A stretch of DNA of 64,000 nucleotides, from the NCBI RefSeq assembly GCF_005280255.1, contig NZ_CP040018.1, forward strand, positions 1,550,001 to 1,614,000, given 5' to 3'. Position 1 is the stretch's first letter. Each line of letters starts with the position of its first letter. The position numbers were made by a program, and so were the translations under genes. A model generated the notes under the pieces. The model was not told where the DNA came from and made no database searches. It saw nothing but the letters and a program-made list of their open reading frames with translations. Of the stretch, positions 15,618-24,426 are shown in pieces. Source of the DNA: Arthrobacter sp. 24S4-2. GTDB taxonomy: Bacteria; Actinomycetota; Actinomycetes; Actinomycetales; Micrococcaceae.

Positions 15618-18401
15618 TCATCGCTCGCCGGTGGTCTGGCCGCCGGATAGCCCGCGCCCCCGGAGCGGCAGCGGGACGCGGCTGACGGGCCCGCCGTAGA
15701 CCTGCCACAGCTCACCCAGGAACAGCTTTCCGAACGCGGCAAGGGCGCTTGCCGGGGCCGGGCCCACGGTGCGGAACGTGGTCAGTTGGCGGGCGAAATC
15801 CCACGGCCGGATGTACAGGATGCCGGCGCCCGCTGCCGCTTCCGGGTTTTGAGGGCCGTCAGCGGACTGGGCTGTGGGGGTTGGGGCGGCTGACTCCGGG
15901 GCGGTTGACCCCGGCGGGGGCACGTGCCCCCGGAGGACGGTGACGAAGAGCGTGGTGGTGTCGCCCCAGACGTCCAGACCGGCGTCGTTCCTGATGTCCT
16001 TGTGGCCTACGAAGGTCAGGGGCGTTCCGCCGGGATCCCGCAGCCAGAGCCGGTACAGCATCTTCCGTCCCGGGGCCCCTCCGCTGCCGGAACCCGAACT
16101 GCCGGAATCTGCGTCCTTGACAAACAGATTGAACCAGCCGCGCTCCACGGGCAGACGGCCGCCGAATTCGTCCGCGAGGACGTAGCCTTTCGCCGTCGCC
16201 GCATGGAGTGGATCCCGGACGAACGCCTCGATATCGGCGGCGGTGATGGTGAGCTCGAACATCATCCGCCGACTGCGGTCCCGGCCCAGGCTTCGCCCCG
16301 AGGCCGGGTCCGCCACTCCGGCACTGAACCACCCGTGCATCTGTTCGGTGAAGCTGACGGACGTCGGGCCCGTTTGCGCCGCCTCGGCCTCTTCCTCGAG
16401 TTCTGCCTCCTGCAGCGCCTCACCTGCGGGTGATCCGGCGGCGCGCGGCAGCCCCAGGCCCCGGTTGGCGGCCGGCTGGTCACTTCCGGCCGGCGGGACA
16501 AATGTGCGTTCCTCCTCCGGCGCCCTGGCACCTTTGGTGGCGTCCGGCACCAGTGCGCGCGGCGGCCCCGGGCGGTAGGCGGGCGGAGCGCCGTCGGAAG
16601 TCACGACGTCGGAACTCCCGCTGTCTGAACGCCCGCTGTCTGAACGCCCGCTGCCGGAAATCCCGGCAGGGAGATCGGCCGTGTCCAGGCCGCCCCGCTC
16701 GCGGTCCCCGGCCGGTCCGTTCAGGATCCGGTGGCAGGCGCGCTCGGCAAACGCTGCAATGGTCAGCGCGGGGTTGGCCCCCACGGGCCCGGGCATCACC
16801 GCGCCGTCCACCACATGCAGTCCGGGGTAGCCAAAAACCTCCCCGTACGGATCACAAACGCCCTCGCTGCTGTTCCGGCCTGCCGGGGCGCCCCCCAGCG
16901 GATGAACGGTGATGACCCGCTTGCTCCACCAGAGCGGATTCTGTTTGAAGCTCCCGCCCAGTTCCCTGGCGATGGAGTGCATGGTGGCCTGCATCCGGCC
17001 GAAGTAGGCGGCGGAGGTGGCCAGCGTCCAGTTGATGGCCAGCCGTCCGCACTGGAGGGTCATGACGCCGTCCGGAATGTCGCGCCCCATGCCGAGCAGC
17101 GGCACCGACGACGCCGAGAGCCGGCCGTCGCCCAGCGCGGCGGCAAGATCGGCCGAAATATTGGAGCGCTGGGCGTGGAAGAGCCTGTCCTTGAGGAGCT
17201 GGACCATCACTTTTCCGGCCCGCCTCACCACCTGGCGGAACTGCGCGGTCTCCAGGAGCCAGTCAATGAACGACGGGTAGCCGGCGTCTTCGATGTAGTA
17301 GCCGCGGCCGTCGCCGCCGTCGGTGGAATCGGCAGTGCGGATGGCCGTGGTGATTACCGGGCCGCTGCTGCCCGAGAGCGTGCGCGTGGCGCCGTCGGGG
17401 TCCGTCGCGTCCAGCACGAACCCCAGCAGGTCACCGTTGCCGCTGAAGCGCGTGCCCAGCGCCGGGCTCAGCGCGGGCAGGGACGCGCGGTTCCGCAGCA
17501 ACAGGAAGGTGGTGCCAAAGGTTCCCGCGGCGAGGATGAGCCGGCGGCAATGGATCAGCCGTTCGCGCAGGAGGCCTGGTGATGCGTCGGCGGGGTCGTG
17601 GATGACGTAGCGGACCTCATAGCCGCCCGCCGGAAGGGGACGGATGCCGCGGACGTCGTGGTAGGTCCGGATGTCCGCCCCGGCGGCCTTCGCCGCGGAC
17701 AGATAGTTGTGGTCCAGTGTGTTCTTAGCGCCGGTGTTGCAGCCGATGTCGCACTCCCCGGACAGGGTGCAGGTGGTGCGCACGGCGCTGTCGCCGTGGA
17801 CGCTTCCGTACGGCGCTGGCGGCAGCACCTGGTTCCGGGCGGGAGCGGCCCCCGGCGAGCGGGAGAAGGTGACGGCGATGGGCGGCCGGGTGATGCTGAG
17901 TCCCAGCGCTCCGGCGGCGGTTTCCATGGCCAGGGTCTTGGGGGTGTCCCGGTACGGGTAGGGCACCGGCCGGAGCATGGCTTCGGCGGCGTCGTAGTAG
18001 GGGTCGAGGTCCTGCCGGGTGAACGGCCAGCTTTCGTAGCCGCCGCCGGGCACCGGGGATTCCTGGACGAACCAGTTCTGGTCCTTGCGCAGGAGCACAT
18101 TGGCGTAGATCAGTGAGCCGCCGCCCAGGCCGCTGGAGACGATCCCCTCCAGGCCGCGGAAGGTCCAGGCGTCGAACAGTCCGTAGAGCCCCTTGTCCGG
18201 ATCCCAGAAATTCCGGCCCATCTCCGACGGCGTCCGGGCGAAGCTTCCCGGCGGGTAAGCCTTGCCGCGTTCCATCAGGACCACGGACTGGCCTGCCGCC
18301 GCCAAACGGTAGCATGCTACCGAGCCCCCAAATCCGGAACCCACCACCACGGCGTCCACCGACTCCGCGGGTTCATCGTCGCCTTGCACCACCGGTTCCA
18401 C
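15618..18401 (-). CDS. GMC-type FAD oxidoreductase, cholesterol-oxidase-like, with C-terminal accessory domain
   Basis: The 927-residue protein has an FAD loop VVVGSGFGGSVACYRL near residues 19-34, the GMC segment GLGGGSLIYANV near 95, and a C-terminal HPLGG near 500 followed by GLHVVDGAVMPG and NPALTIAAFAERA, typical of cholesterol oxidases. Family members oxidise sterol or other alcohol groups. No Tat signal is seen, so it is probably cytoplasmic. Residues about 580-680 are low complexity, including tandem GRSDS units. From about 680 to 830 lies an extra domain beginning VSFTEQMHGWF. The start is GTG at 18401 with the site AGAGGA a few bases upstream. It heads the seven-gene operon. Confidence 0.88.
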   Translation of the reverse strand: MEPVVQGDDEPAESVDAVVVGSGFGGSVACYRLAAAGQSVVLMERGKAYPPGSFARTPSEMGRNFWDPDKGLYGLFDAWTFRGLEGIVSSGLGGGSLIYANVLLRKDQNWFVQESPVPGGGYESWPFTRQDLDPYYDAAEAMLRPVPYPYRDTPKTLAMETAAGALGLSITRPPIAVTFSRSPGAAPARNQVLPPAPYGSVHGDSAVRTTCTLSGECDIGCNTGAKNTLDHNYLSAAKAAGADIRTYHDVRGIRPLPAGGYEVRYVIHDPADASPGLLRERLIHCRRLILAAGTFGTTFLLLRNRASLPALSPALGTRFSGNGDLLGFVLDATDPDGATRTLSGSSGPVITTAIRTADSTDGGDGRGYYIEDAGYPSFIDWLLETAQFRQVVRRAGKVMVQLLKDRLFHAQRSNISADLAAALGDGRLSASSVPLLGMGRDIPDGVMTLQCGRLAINWTLATSAAYFGRMQATMHSIARELGGSFKQNPLWWSKRVITVHPLGGAPAGRNSSEGVCDPYGEVFGYPGLHVVDGAVMPGPVGANPALTIAAFAERACHRILNGPAGDRERGGLDTADLPAGISGSGRSDSGRSDSGSSDVVTSDGAPPAYRPGPPRALVPDATKGARAPEEERTFVPPAGSDQPAANRGLGLPRAAGSPAGEALQEAELEEEAEAAQTGPTSVSFTEQMHGWFSAGVADPASGRSLGRDRSRRMMFELTITAADIEAFVRDPLHAATAKGYVLADEFGGRLPVERGWFNLFVKDADSGSSGSGSGGAPGRKMLYRLWLRDPGGTPLTFVGHKDIRNDAGLDVWGDTTTLFVTVLRGHVPPPGSTAPESAAPTPTAQSADGPQNPEAAAGAGILYIRPWDFARQLTTFRTVGPAPASALAAFGKLFLGELWQVYGGPVSRVPLPLRGRGLSGGQTTGER
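16618..16662. repeat. 15-bp tandem repeat inside the GMC gene
   Basis: Two identical 15-bp units (CCCGCTGTCTGAACG) and a third divergent one lie at 16618-16662. They encode the repeated SGRSD linker between the catalytic and C-terminal domains of the GMC oxidoreductase. The unit length keeps the frame, so copy number could vary without breaking the gene. Confidence 0.85.
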
Positions 18402-18567
18402 GCAATTCCTCTCGGAAGAGCTGACACGCCGAACGCCCTGCGGCCGCGTACCCGTAAGGGGTGCCGCGAGGCCGCGGGGTGGTCAAACGCAAACCCTAGC
18501 GACATGTTCCCACTGCGGACCGGGTCTGTCCACGGACATGTGCGGGCCAACGGAAGCAGCGGGCCGC
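18402..18567. other. Intergenic leader of the lipid operon
   Basis: These 166 bases between the GMC start and the insertion sequence must hold the operon promoter. No convincing -35/-10 pair was recognised on the minus strand. Before the IS arrived, this DNA lay directly downstream of the nnaR stop codon, so the operon could also have been reached by read-through from the nitrite genes. Confidence 0.5.
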
Positions 18568-19094
18568 TAGGGCATGTCTCCTAATTCCTTGAGCCAGATG
18601 GTGATGGCGCGGAGGACGACTCCGCCGCGGTAGGTCAGGGCGAGCTTGTCGTAGCGGGTGGCGAGGCCGCGCCATTGCTTGAAGATGTTGAAGGACCGTT
18701 CGACGACGTTTCGCCGCTTGTAGGCTTCCTTGTCCAGGCCCACTGGTCGGCCGCCCTTGCTGCCGCGGCGTTTGCGGTTCGCTTCCTGATCGGAGCGTTC
18801 CGGGATCACCGCCTGGATGCCGCGCCGGCGCAGAAGTTCCCTGTTGGCCTTTGAAGAGTAAGCCTTATCCGCCAGGGCCCGGTCAGGGCGGGAACGGGCT
18901 CTGCCCGGACCCAGCCGCGGAACGCTGAGGGAGTCCAGCAGGTGCGGGAACATCGGGGAGTCCCCGCCCTGCCCGGGACCGAGCAACATGACCAGCGGGC
19001 GCATCTTGCCGTCGCAGAGGTGATGGATTTTCGTTGTCAGCCCGCCGCGGGACCTCCCGATCCCGTGGTCAGGCGGTTCCTCTAACAGATTCAT
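18567..19094 (-). CDS. IS5-family transposase, C-terminal part (frame B)
   Basis: The 175-residue frame contains GRSRGGLTTKIHHLCDG, the second catalytic Asp region (ALADKAYSSKANRELL), and YKRRNVVERSFNIFKQWRGLATRYDK with the DDE glutamate. It overlaps frame A by 26 bases and starts at an ATG inside it. The TAG stop at 18567-18569 uses the TA of the target duplication plus one flanking C on the plus strand, so the reading frame ends only because of the DNA it inserted into. Otherwise the C-terminus (LKELGDMP) is typical. Confidence 0.9.
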   Translation of the reverse strand: MNLLEEPPDHGIGRSRGGLTTKIHHLCDGKMRPLVMLLGPGQGGDSPMFPHLLDSLSVPRLGPGRARSRPDRALADKAYSSKANRELLRRRGIQAVIPERSDQEANRKRRGSKGGRPVGLDKEAYKRRNVVERSFNIFKQWRGLATRYDKLALTYRGGVVLRAITIWLKELGDMP

Positions 19095-19511
19095 GTAATT
19101 CGACAGGTCCCCCTGTGTGGCGGGTGAGGTTCGTGGCGTGCTGGTGGGCCCGGTTGACCGTGGAGTCCACGGAGACCTCCCAGTCGATCATCCCGGCCGC
19201 GTCGGCCTCCGCCAGGATCCGGGAGTGGATCTTGTCCCAGGTTCCGTCGCCACTGAAGCGGCGGTGGCGTTTCCAGACTGTCTGCCACGGGCCGAAGGTC
19301 TCCGGCAGGTCGCGCCAAGGAATCCCCGCCCGGAAACGGTAGATAATGCCTTCGACGATCAGACGGTGGTCCTGGAACGGCCGGCCACGGCTCCCGTCGG
19401 AACTGGGCATCAACGGTTCAATCCGCTCCCATTGGGCATCGGTCAGGACGGCAGTACGCGACATGATTCCAGCATGCCAAAGCCGACAAGAACCAATTGG
19501 GAGACACGCCC
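18570..19511 (-). mobile_element. IS5-family insertion sequence (IS427-like)
   Basis: The element is 942 bp long. Its left end GGGCATGTCTCCTAATTCC and the reverse complement of its right end, GGGCGTGTCTCCCAATTGG, form imperfect terminal inverted repeats. TA at 18568-18569 and at 19512-19513 is the target duplication expected for IS427-group members. Two overlapping frames encode the transposase. The stop codons of both the transposase and the neighbouring nnaR are completed across the element boundaries. Confidence 0.92.
19069..19464 (-). CDS. IS5-family transposase, N-terminal part (frame A)
   Basis: The 131-residue product begins MSRTAVLTDAQWERIEPLMP, the DUF4096-type N-terminus of IS5/IS427 transposases, and includes WRDLPETFGPWQTVWKR. 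The first catalytic Asp of the DDE triad is in VSVDSTVNRAHQ near residue 101. The frame ends at 19069 inside the start of frame B. Full transposase would need the two frames to be joined. Here the change from A to B is +1 (or -2), whereas IS elements commonly use -1 slippage, so the copy may be a mutated one or may initiate frame B separately. Confidence 0.9.
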   Translation of the reverse strand: MSRTAVLTDAQWERIEPLMPSSDGSRGRPFQDHRLIVEGIIYRFRAGIPWRDLPETFGPWQTVWKRHRRFSGDGTWDKIHSRILAEADAAGMIDWEVSVDSTVNRAHQHATNLTRHTGGPVELHESVRGTA

Positions 19512-20683
19512 TAGACCCTGATGCGGTACCCGCGCTTGACGACGGTTTCCACCAGACGGCCGTCAGGAAGCGAGGAGCGCAGCCGGCTGACGGTCATGTC
19601 CAGGGCATGGACCGAGCCGCGCAGTTCCAGCAGCTCGGAGAGCGACTCCCGGGACAGGACAGCCCCTTCGGCACCCAGCAAGGCACGCAGTAGCAGGAGC
19701 GGTGCGGGCGCCATTTCCACGGGTTCGCCGTCGATCCGGAGTGACCGTCCCCGGAGCTCCACGTTGCCGGAGCGCGTGTCGAGGCGGCGGACGTGGTTCA
19801 GGGCAAGGTGTTCGCAGACGAGCCTGATGAGGGCTCCCATCCGGAAACGCTCGGGGATGAGCGGCGACAGCCCGGCGTCGATCAGCGGCTGGGCGGTGAT
19901 GGGTCCCACCACGGCGGTGGTGACGGTGGTCTTCAGGGCGTCGACGAGCTGCTTGTAGAGGCCCATTTCATGGGCGGTGCTCCACATGGCGTCGACCGCC
20001 GGGGCGCTGGTGAAGGTCAGGACGTCCAGGTTGCCGCTGCAGGCGGCCTCGATGAGCCGCGGGAGCTTGTCCTCGCCGTCGGGCTTGACCCAGCGGTAGG
20101 GGGTGACGGTAAGAACGGTGGCACCCGACATCTTCAGCCGCTCCAGCTGGCGGACGTCCGTGTAGCCGTGCAGCTGGACGGCCACCGTCTTGCCGCGGAC
20201 GCCTTCCTTGAGCAGCATGTCCACCAGGGTGGCGGTGGTTTCGTCACTGCTGATGCCGACGTCGGCGAGTCCGGCCGCGCGGACGGCGCCGCGTGCCTTC
20301 GGCCCGCGGACGAACATCCGGCACGCCGCGAGCGTCTCGAGCAGTTCGTCGCCGATTCCGGAGGCGTCGGCCGCTTCGCACCAGCGGCGCATGCCGTAGG
20401 CGGTGGTGGCGATGCAGAGGTCTGGCTTGGCGGCGATGATGGCCCGGGTGTCGTCGATGAGCCGCATATCCTCCTGCACCGGCGCGATCTTCAGCGCGGG
20501 GGCATGCAGCACCTCGGCTCCGCGCCGCTCCAGCGCCTCGATCAGGTCCTGGGAACGCCGGTGCGACGTCACGCCGATCCGGAACCCCTCCAGGGGCGCA
20601 TCGGGGGAGTCGGGAGCAGGGGCGTCCTGCTGGCCGGAAGCCGGGGCCGCGGAAGCGGGGGCAATAGAGTTCATGGCGCTCAT
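19511..20683 (-). CDS. nnaR: HemD-like transcriptional regulator of nitrate/nitrite assimilation (NnaR type)
   Basis: The 390-residue protein joins a uroporphyrinogen-III synthase-like domain (residues about 35-285, IGVTSHRRSQDLIEALERRG and TTAYGMRRWCEA) to a C-terminal OmpR-type winged helix (about 310-390, RGSVHALDMTVSRLRSSL and VVKRGYRIRV). This fusion is the architecture of NnaR in Streptomyces, which acts with GlnR on nitrite genes, and of Rv0260c in M. tuberculosis. It follows cobA by 10 bases. The start at 20683 is one of two nearby ATGs (20683, 20674). An IS element interrupts its stop codon, but the IS terminal G regenerates TAG, so the product is intact. Confidence 0.9.
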   Translation of the reverse strand: MSAMNSIAPASAAPASGQQDAPAPDSPDAPLEGFRIGVTSHRRSQDLIEALERRGAEVLHAPALKIAPVQEDMRLIDDTRAIIAAKPDLCIATTAYGMRRWCEAADASGIGDELLETLAACRMFVRGPKARGAVRAAGLADVGISSDETTATLVDMLLKEGVRGKTVAVQLHGYTDVRQLERLKMSGATVLTVTPYRWVKPDGEDKLPRLIEAACSGNLDVLTFTSAPAVDAMWSTAHEMGLYKQLVDALKTTVTTAVVGPITAQPLIDAGLSPLIPERFRMGALIRLVCEHLALNHVRRLDTRSGNVELRGRSLRIDGEPVEMAPAPLLLLRALLGAEGAVLSRESLSELLELRGSVHALDMTVSRLRSSLPDGRLVETVVKRGYRIRV

Positions 20684-20693
20684 GGTGTTACTT

Positions 20694-21728
20694 TCACGAT
20701 CCCATCAGTGACGCCGCGAGGCGGTCGAGATCGGCCGCCGCCTCGGCGTGCCCGCGGTTGGCTTCAGCCACCCGCACCACCTCGCCGATGACCAGTACTG
20801 CCGGGTTAGTGCAATCGGCGGCCGCTGTGACAATCGTACCCAACTGGGCGATGGTGGTGCGCTGGCCCGGGCGGTATCCGCGTTCGACGACGGCCATCGG
20901 CATGTCTGCCCGCATGCCCGCTCGGCGCAGGCCGGCGGCCAGCTGGTGCAGCGTGCCGATGCCCATGAGGACCACGATGGTCCCGCCCAGCCCGGCGAGG
21001 TGGGTGAGCTCCTTCTCGGTCAGCGGCGCATGGCCGGACACCACGGTGAACATGTGGCTCACTTCGCGGTGCGTGACCGGGATCCCGGCCGCCGCAGGGA
21101 CGGAGATGGCGCTGGTGACGCCGGAAATGACCTTGACGGGGACGCCGGCTGCCACGCAGGCCGCAACCTCTTCGCCGCCACGGCCGAACACGTAGGGGTC
21201 GCCGCCTTTGAGGCGCACCACGTTGTTCCCGTCGAGGGCGCTTTGCACCATGAGCTTCTCGATGTCGCCCTGGCTGACCTTGTGGTGGCCGGGCTGCTTG
21301 CCCACATCCACCAGCTCGGCCGAGGTCAGGGACGGGAGCTCCTGGTAGGGGGCCAGCCGGTCGTAGAACACGACGTCGGCATCGCGCAGCGCCTTGACGG
21401 CGGCAACGGTCAGCAGTTCGCCGACGCCGGGTCCGCCGCCCACGAGGGTCACGTGGCCGACTGCTCCAGCGGCCGGTTCCACCGCAACGGGGATGCCGGC
21501 TGCGCGACAACGGTCCAGCAGTGCGTCCCAGCCGGGCTGGCCGTCGTCGACGGCAGCCACGAGGAAGGGGCGCTCGGGCAGGGGTCCGTCATGGCTCGCG
21601 CCCTGCGGGTTGCTGAGGCGGGAGACGACGGCGCCCGCGGCCTGGTAGCGGCGGACCGCCTGCCGTGCGGCGTGGTCGGTGCCGGTGACCAGGACTTCAC
21701 GGCCGGTGAGATCAATGCTGAGCTGCAT
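20694..21728 (-). CDS. cobA: Uroporphyrinogen-III C-methyltransferase
   Basis: CobA methylates uroporphyrinogen III at C2 and C7 to make precorrin-2, the branch point to siroheme, which NirB needs. The methyltransferase domain spans residues about 95-335, with VTLVGGGPGVGELLT, VVFYDRL, and VRLKGGDPYVFGRGGEE. The N-terminal 90 residues (MQLSIDLTGREVLVTGTDHA) look like a shortened version of the CysG precorrin-2 dehydrogenase domain; its NAD-binding loop is degenerate, so this part may be non-catalytic. It starts one base after the nirB stop codon and is followed by nnaR, giving the operon nirB-cobA-nnaR. Confidence 0.93.
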   Translation of the reverse strand: MQLSIDLTGREVLVTGTDHAARQAVRRYQAAGAVVSRLSNPQGASHDGPLPERPFLVAAVDDGQPGWDALLDRCRAAGIPVAVEPAAGAVGHVTLVGGGPGVGELLTVAAVKALRDADVVFYDRLAPYQELPSLTSAELVDVGKQPGHHKVSQGDIEKLMVQSALDGNNVVRLKGGDPYVFGRGGEEVAACVAAGVPVKVISGVTSAISVPAAAGIPVTHREVSHMFTVVSGHAPLTEKELTHLAGLGGTIVVLMGIGTLHQLAAGLRRAGMRADMPMAVVERGYRPGQRTTIAQLGTIVTAAADCTNPAVLVIGEVVRVAEANRGHAEAAADLDRLAASLMGS

Positions 21729-21729
21729 G

Positions 21730-24360
21730 CTATACCTCGTTCTCGTCGCGGGGCCTCATCGGGATGGAAGACCCGATCAGGACCTTCCCTTTTTCTTCAG
21801 CAGTTGCCGGGCGCATCTGGCCGCGCTCGTCCGGGACGAAGGTGATGGAGTCGTCCTTCTGGTCGGGCGCATTGACGAAGGAGCGGAACCGGCGCAGGCG
21901 CTCGGGGTCCGTCAGGGTGTCGGCCCATTCGTCGACGTAGGTGTCAACGTGCTTGGACATGGCCGCCTCGAGTTCCTCGGCGATGCCCAGGGTGTCCCTG
22001 ACCACAACATCCTCGACGTGTTTGATGCCGCCGTCGAGCTCTTCCTGCCAGCGCGCGGTGCGCTGCAGGCGGTCGGCGGTGCGGATGTAGTACATGAAGT
22101 ACCGGTCGATGTACTTGATCAGCGTCTCGTCGTCGAGGTCCTTGGCCAGCAGCTGGGCGTGGGCCGGGGTGGCGCCGCCATTACCGCCGACGTACAGGTT
22201 CCAGCCGTCAGCCGTGGCGATCACGCCGACGTCCTTGCCGCGGGCCTCGGCGCATTCGCGGGCACATCCGGAGACGCCCATCTTGAGCTTGTGCGGGCTG
22301 CGGAGGCCGCGGTAGCGCAGTTCCAGCTGGATGGCCATGGCCACCGAGTCCTGCACGCCGAAGCGGCACCAGGTGGAACCGACACAGGATTTCACCGTGC
22401 GCAGGCTCTTGCCGTAGGCCTGGCCGGATTCGAAGCCGGCATCCACCAGCTCCTTCCAGATTTCCGGGAGCTGCTCCAGCCGGGCACCGAACATATCGAT
22501 GCGCTGGCCGCCGGTGATCTTGGTGTACAGGTTGTACTTCTCTGCCACTGCGGCGATGACGCCAAGCTTCTTCGGGGTGATCTCGCCGCCGGCGATGCGC
22601 GGGACCACCGAATAGGTGCCGTCCTTCTGCATGTTGGCGAGGGCGCGGTCGTTGGTGTCCTGCAGGGTGCCGCGGCCGGCATCGAGGACGTAGGCGCTGT
22701 TCTGGCTGGCCAAAATCGAGGCGATGGTCGGCTTGCAGATGTCACAGCCGGCGCCGGTGCCGTATTTGGCCATGATCTCCTCGAAGGAGGTCAGTTCCAG
22801 GACCCGGATGGTCTCGAAGAGTTCCTGGCGGGACAGCTCGATGTGTTCACAGAGTGCCTTGGAGACCTCGACGCCGGACTTGGTGAGTTCGGTTTCCAGC
22901 AGCTTCTTGAGCATCGGCACACAGGAACCGCAGCTGGTCCCGGCGCGGGTGCAGCCCTTGAGCTCGCCGAGTTCCTGGACGGGAGCGTTGCCGTCGCAGG
23001 CCCCGCAGCCGTTGACGGTGTCGCGGATGGTTCCGGCCGACACGTTGTTGCAGGAACACAGGATGGCGTCGTCCGGGAGTTCCGTGTCCGGGGCGTCGCC
23101 GCCGCCGGCCGCCGTCAGGTACGCGCCCGGTTCGGCGCTGAGTTCGCGGCCCAGGAGCGGGCGCAGGCTGGTGTAGGGGGTGGCGTCGCCCACGAAGATG
23201 CCGCCCAGAAGGGTCTTGGCATCGTCGGTGGTGACGATCTTCTGGTACACACCGCGGGCCGGGTCAGCGTAGACTATTTCGAGGGAGTGCTCTGTCTTGG
23301 CGAACCCGTCCCCGAAGCTGGCAACGTCCACGCCCGAGAGCTTGAGCTTGGTGGCGGTGTCGAAGCCGGGGAAGGTGGCCTCGCCGCCGTGAAGGCGGTC
23401 GGCCACGATCTCTGCCATGGTGTTGGCGGGAGCAACCAGGCCGAGGCACATGCCACCGAAGTTGGCGACCTCGCCGATGGCCCAGATTCCGTCGACCTCG
23501 GTGGCGCAGTAGTCGTTGATGACAACGCCGCCGCGCTGGCCCAGGCTGAACAGCTGTTCCTCGCCTTCGGCTGCGCGGAAGAGTTCATCGCGCGGCCGGA
23601 CGCCGATGGCGACGATCACGAGGTCAGCGTCGATAATGCGGCCGTCGGCCATCAGGACACCGGTGACCTGGCCGTCGTCGTCGGACAATACTTCCGAAGG
23701 GAAGACGCCGCCGTGGACTTCGAAGCCTTTGGCCTTGATGAGCCGGCCCATTGCCTGACCCGCGCCTTCATCCAGCTGTGTGGCCATCAGCCATTGCGAA
23801 CCGTCGATGACGATCGGGTTGGCGCCCAGCTGCTCCGTGCCGGCGGCCGATTCGAGCCCGAGGAGGCCGCCACCGATAGTGACGGCGTTGACCTTGCGGC
23901 CGAGCTTCTCCGTGAGCCCGGTAATGGCCTCGTTGATGGCCCAGACGTCTTCGAGGGTGCGGTAGACGTGCGTGTGCTCGGCGCCGGGGATGGGCAGCCT
24001 GGCGGCATTCGAACCCGTGGCAACTACCAGGTCGTCGTAGCCGTAGATGCTGCCGGCTGCGGTTTCCACCGTCTTGGCCCCGGCATTGATCTTGATGACT
24101 CGTTCGCCGGTCTTCAGGGCCAGGGCGTCGTGGTCCCACATGGACGCGCTGCCCAGAGTGAGGTCCACCGCGCTGTCGGTGAGGGCCTTGGAGAGTGCCA
24201 CGCGGTCATACGGGAGGTGGGCTTCCTCAGTGAGGACCGTGACATGCCAGCCATCGAGGCCACGGGCATGCATCGCGTCCGCAAAACGGTGGGCCGCGGG
24301 GCCGCCGCCGGCGACGACGATGCGGCGCGGATTCTCTGTGCTTGAAGTCAGTTCGGTCAC
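21730..24360 (-). CDS. nirB: Assimilatory nitrite reductase (NAD(P)H) large subunit
   Basis: NirB reduces nitrite to ammonia with NAD(P)H. The 876-residue product has an FAD loop VVAGGGPAAHRF near the N-terminus, an NAD loop IGGGLLGLES near 155, and a BFD-type [2Fe-2S] region (CSCNNVSAG, then TRAGTSCGSC). The siroheme/[4Fe-4S] ligands are in SCVGSTWC and GVSGCARECAEA. The start was placed at GTG 24360 because GAAAGG lies six bases upstream; the ATG at 24408 has no such site and would add 16 residues. It is the first gene of nirB-cobA-nnaR, with a GlnR-like box about 70-105 bases upstream. NirD is divergent. Confidence 0.95.
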   Translation of the reverse strand: MTELTSSTENPRRIVVAGGGPAAHRFADAMHARGLDGWHVTVLTEEAHLPYDRVALSKALTDSAVDLTLGSASMWDHDALALKTGERVIKINAGAKTVETAAGSIYGYDDLVVATGSNAARLPIPGAEHTHVYRTLEDVWAINEAITGLTEKLGRKVNAVTIGGGLLGLESAAGTEQLGANPIVIDGSQWLMATQLDEGAGQAMGRLIKAKGFEVHGGVFPSEVLSDDDGQVTGVLMADGRIIDADLVIVAIGVRPRDELFRAAEGEEQLFSLGQRGGVVINDYCATEVDGIWAIGEVANFGGMCLGLVAPANTMAEIVADRLHGGEATFPGFDTATKLKLSGVDVASFGDGFAKTEHSLEIVYADPARGVYQKIVTTDDAKTLLGGIFVGDATPYTSLRPLLGRELSAEPGAYLTAAGGGDAPDTELPDDAILCSCNNVSAGTIRDTVNGCGACDGNAPVQELGELKGCTRAGTSCGSCVPMLKKLLETELTKSGVEVSKALCEHIELSRQELFETIRVLELTSFEEIMAKYGTGAGCDICKPTIASILASQNSAYVLDAGRGTLQDTNDRALANMQKDGTYSVVPRIAGGEITPKKLGVIAAVAEKYNLYTKITGGQRIDMFGARLEQLPEIWKELVDAGFESGQAYGKSLRTVKSCVGSTWCRFGVQDSVAMAIQLELRYRGLRSPHKLKMGVSGCARECAEARGKDVGVIATADGWNLYVGGNGGATPAHAQLLAKDLDDETLIKYIDRYFMYYIRTADRLQRTARWQEELDGGIKHVEDVVVRDTLGIAEELEAAMSKHVDTYVDEWADTLTDPERLRRFRSFVNAPDQKDDSITFVPDERGQMRPATAEEKGKVLIGSSIPMRPRDENEV

Positions 24361-24426
24361 TGTGGGCCTTTCGCATGGGCCGCAGACGGTGCTCTGCAGC
24401 TTGTCCATCCAGACTAGGCAGCCGCA

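Noticed and set aside
21679..24345. 888-codon open frame antisense to nirB
   Set aside because: It is the shadow of a well-supported gene with all NirB motifs; its composition (Val/Gly/His-rich) is typical of antisense frames.
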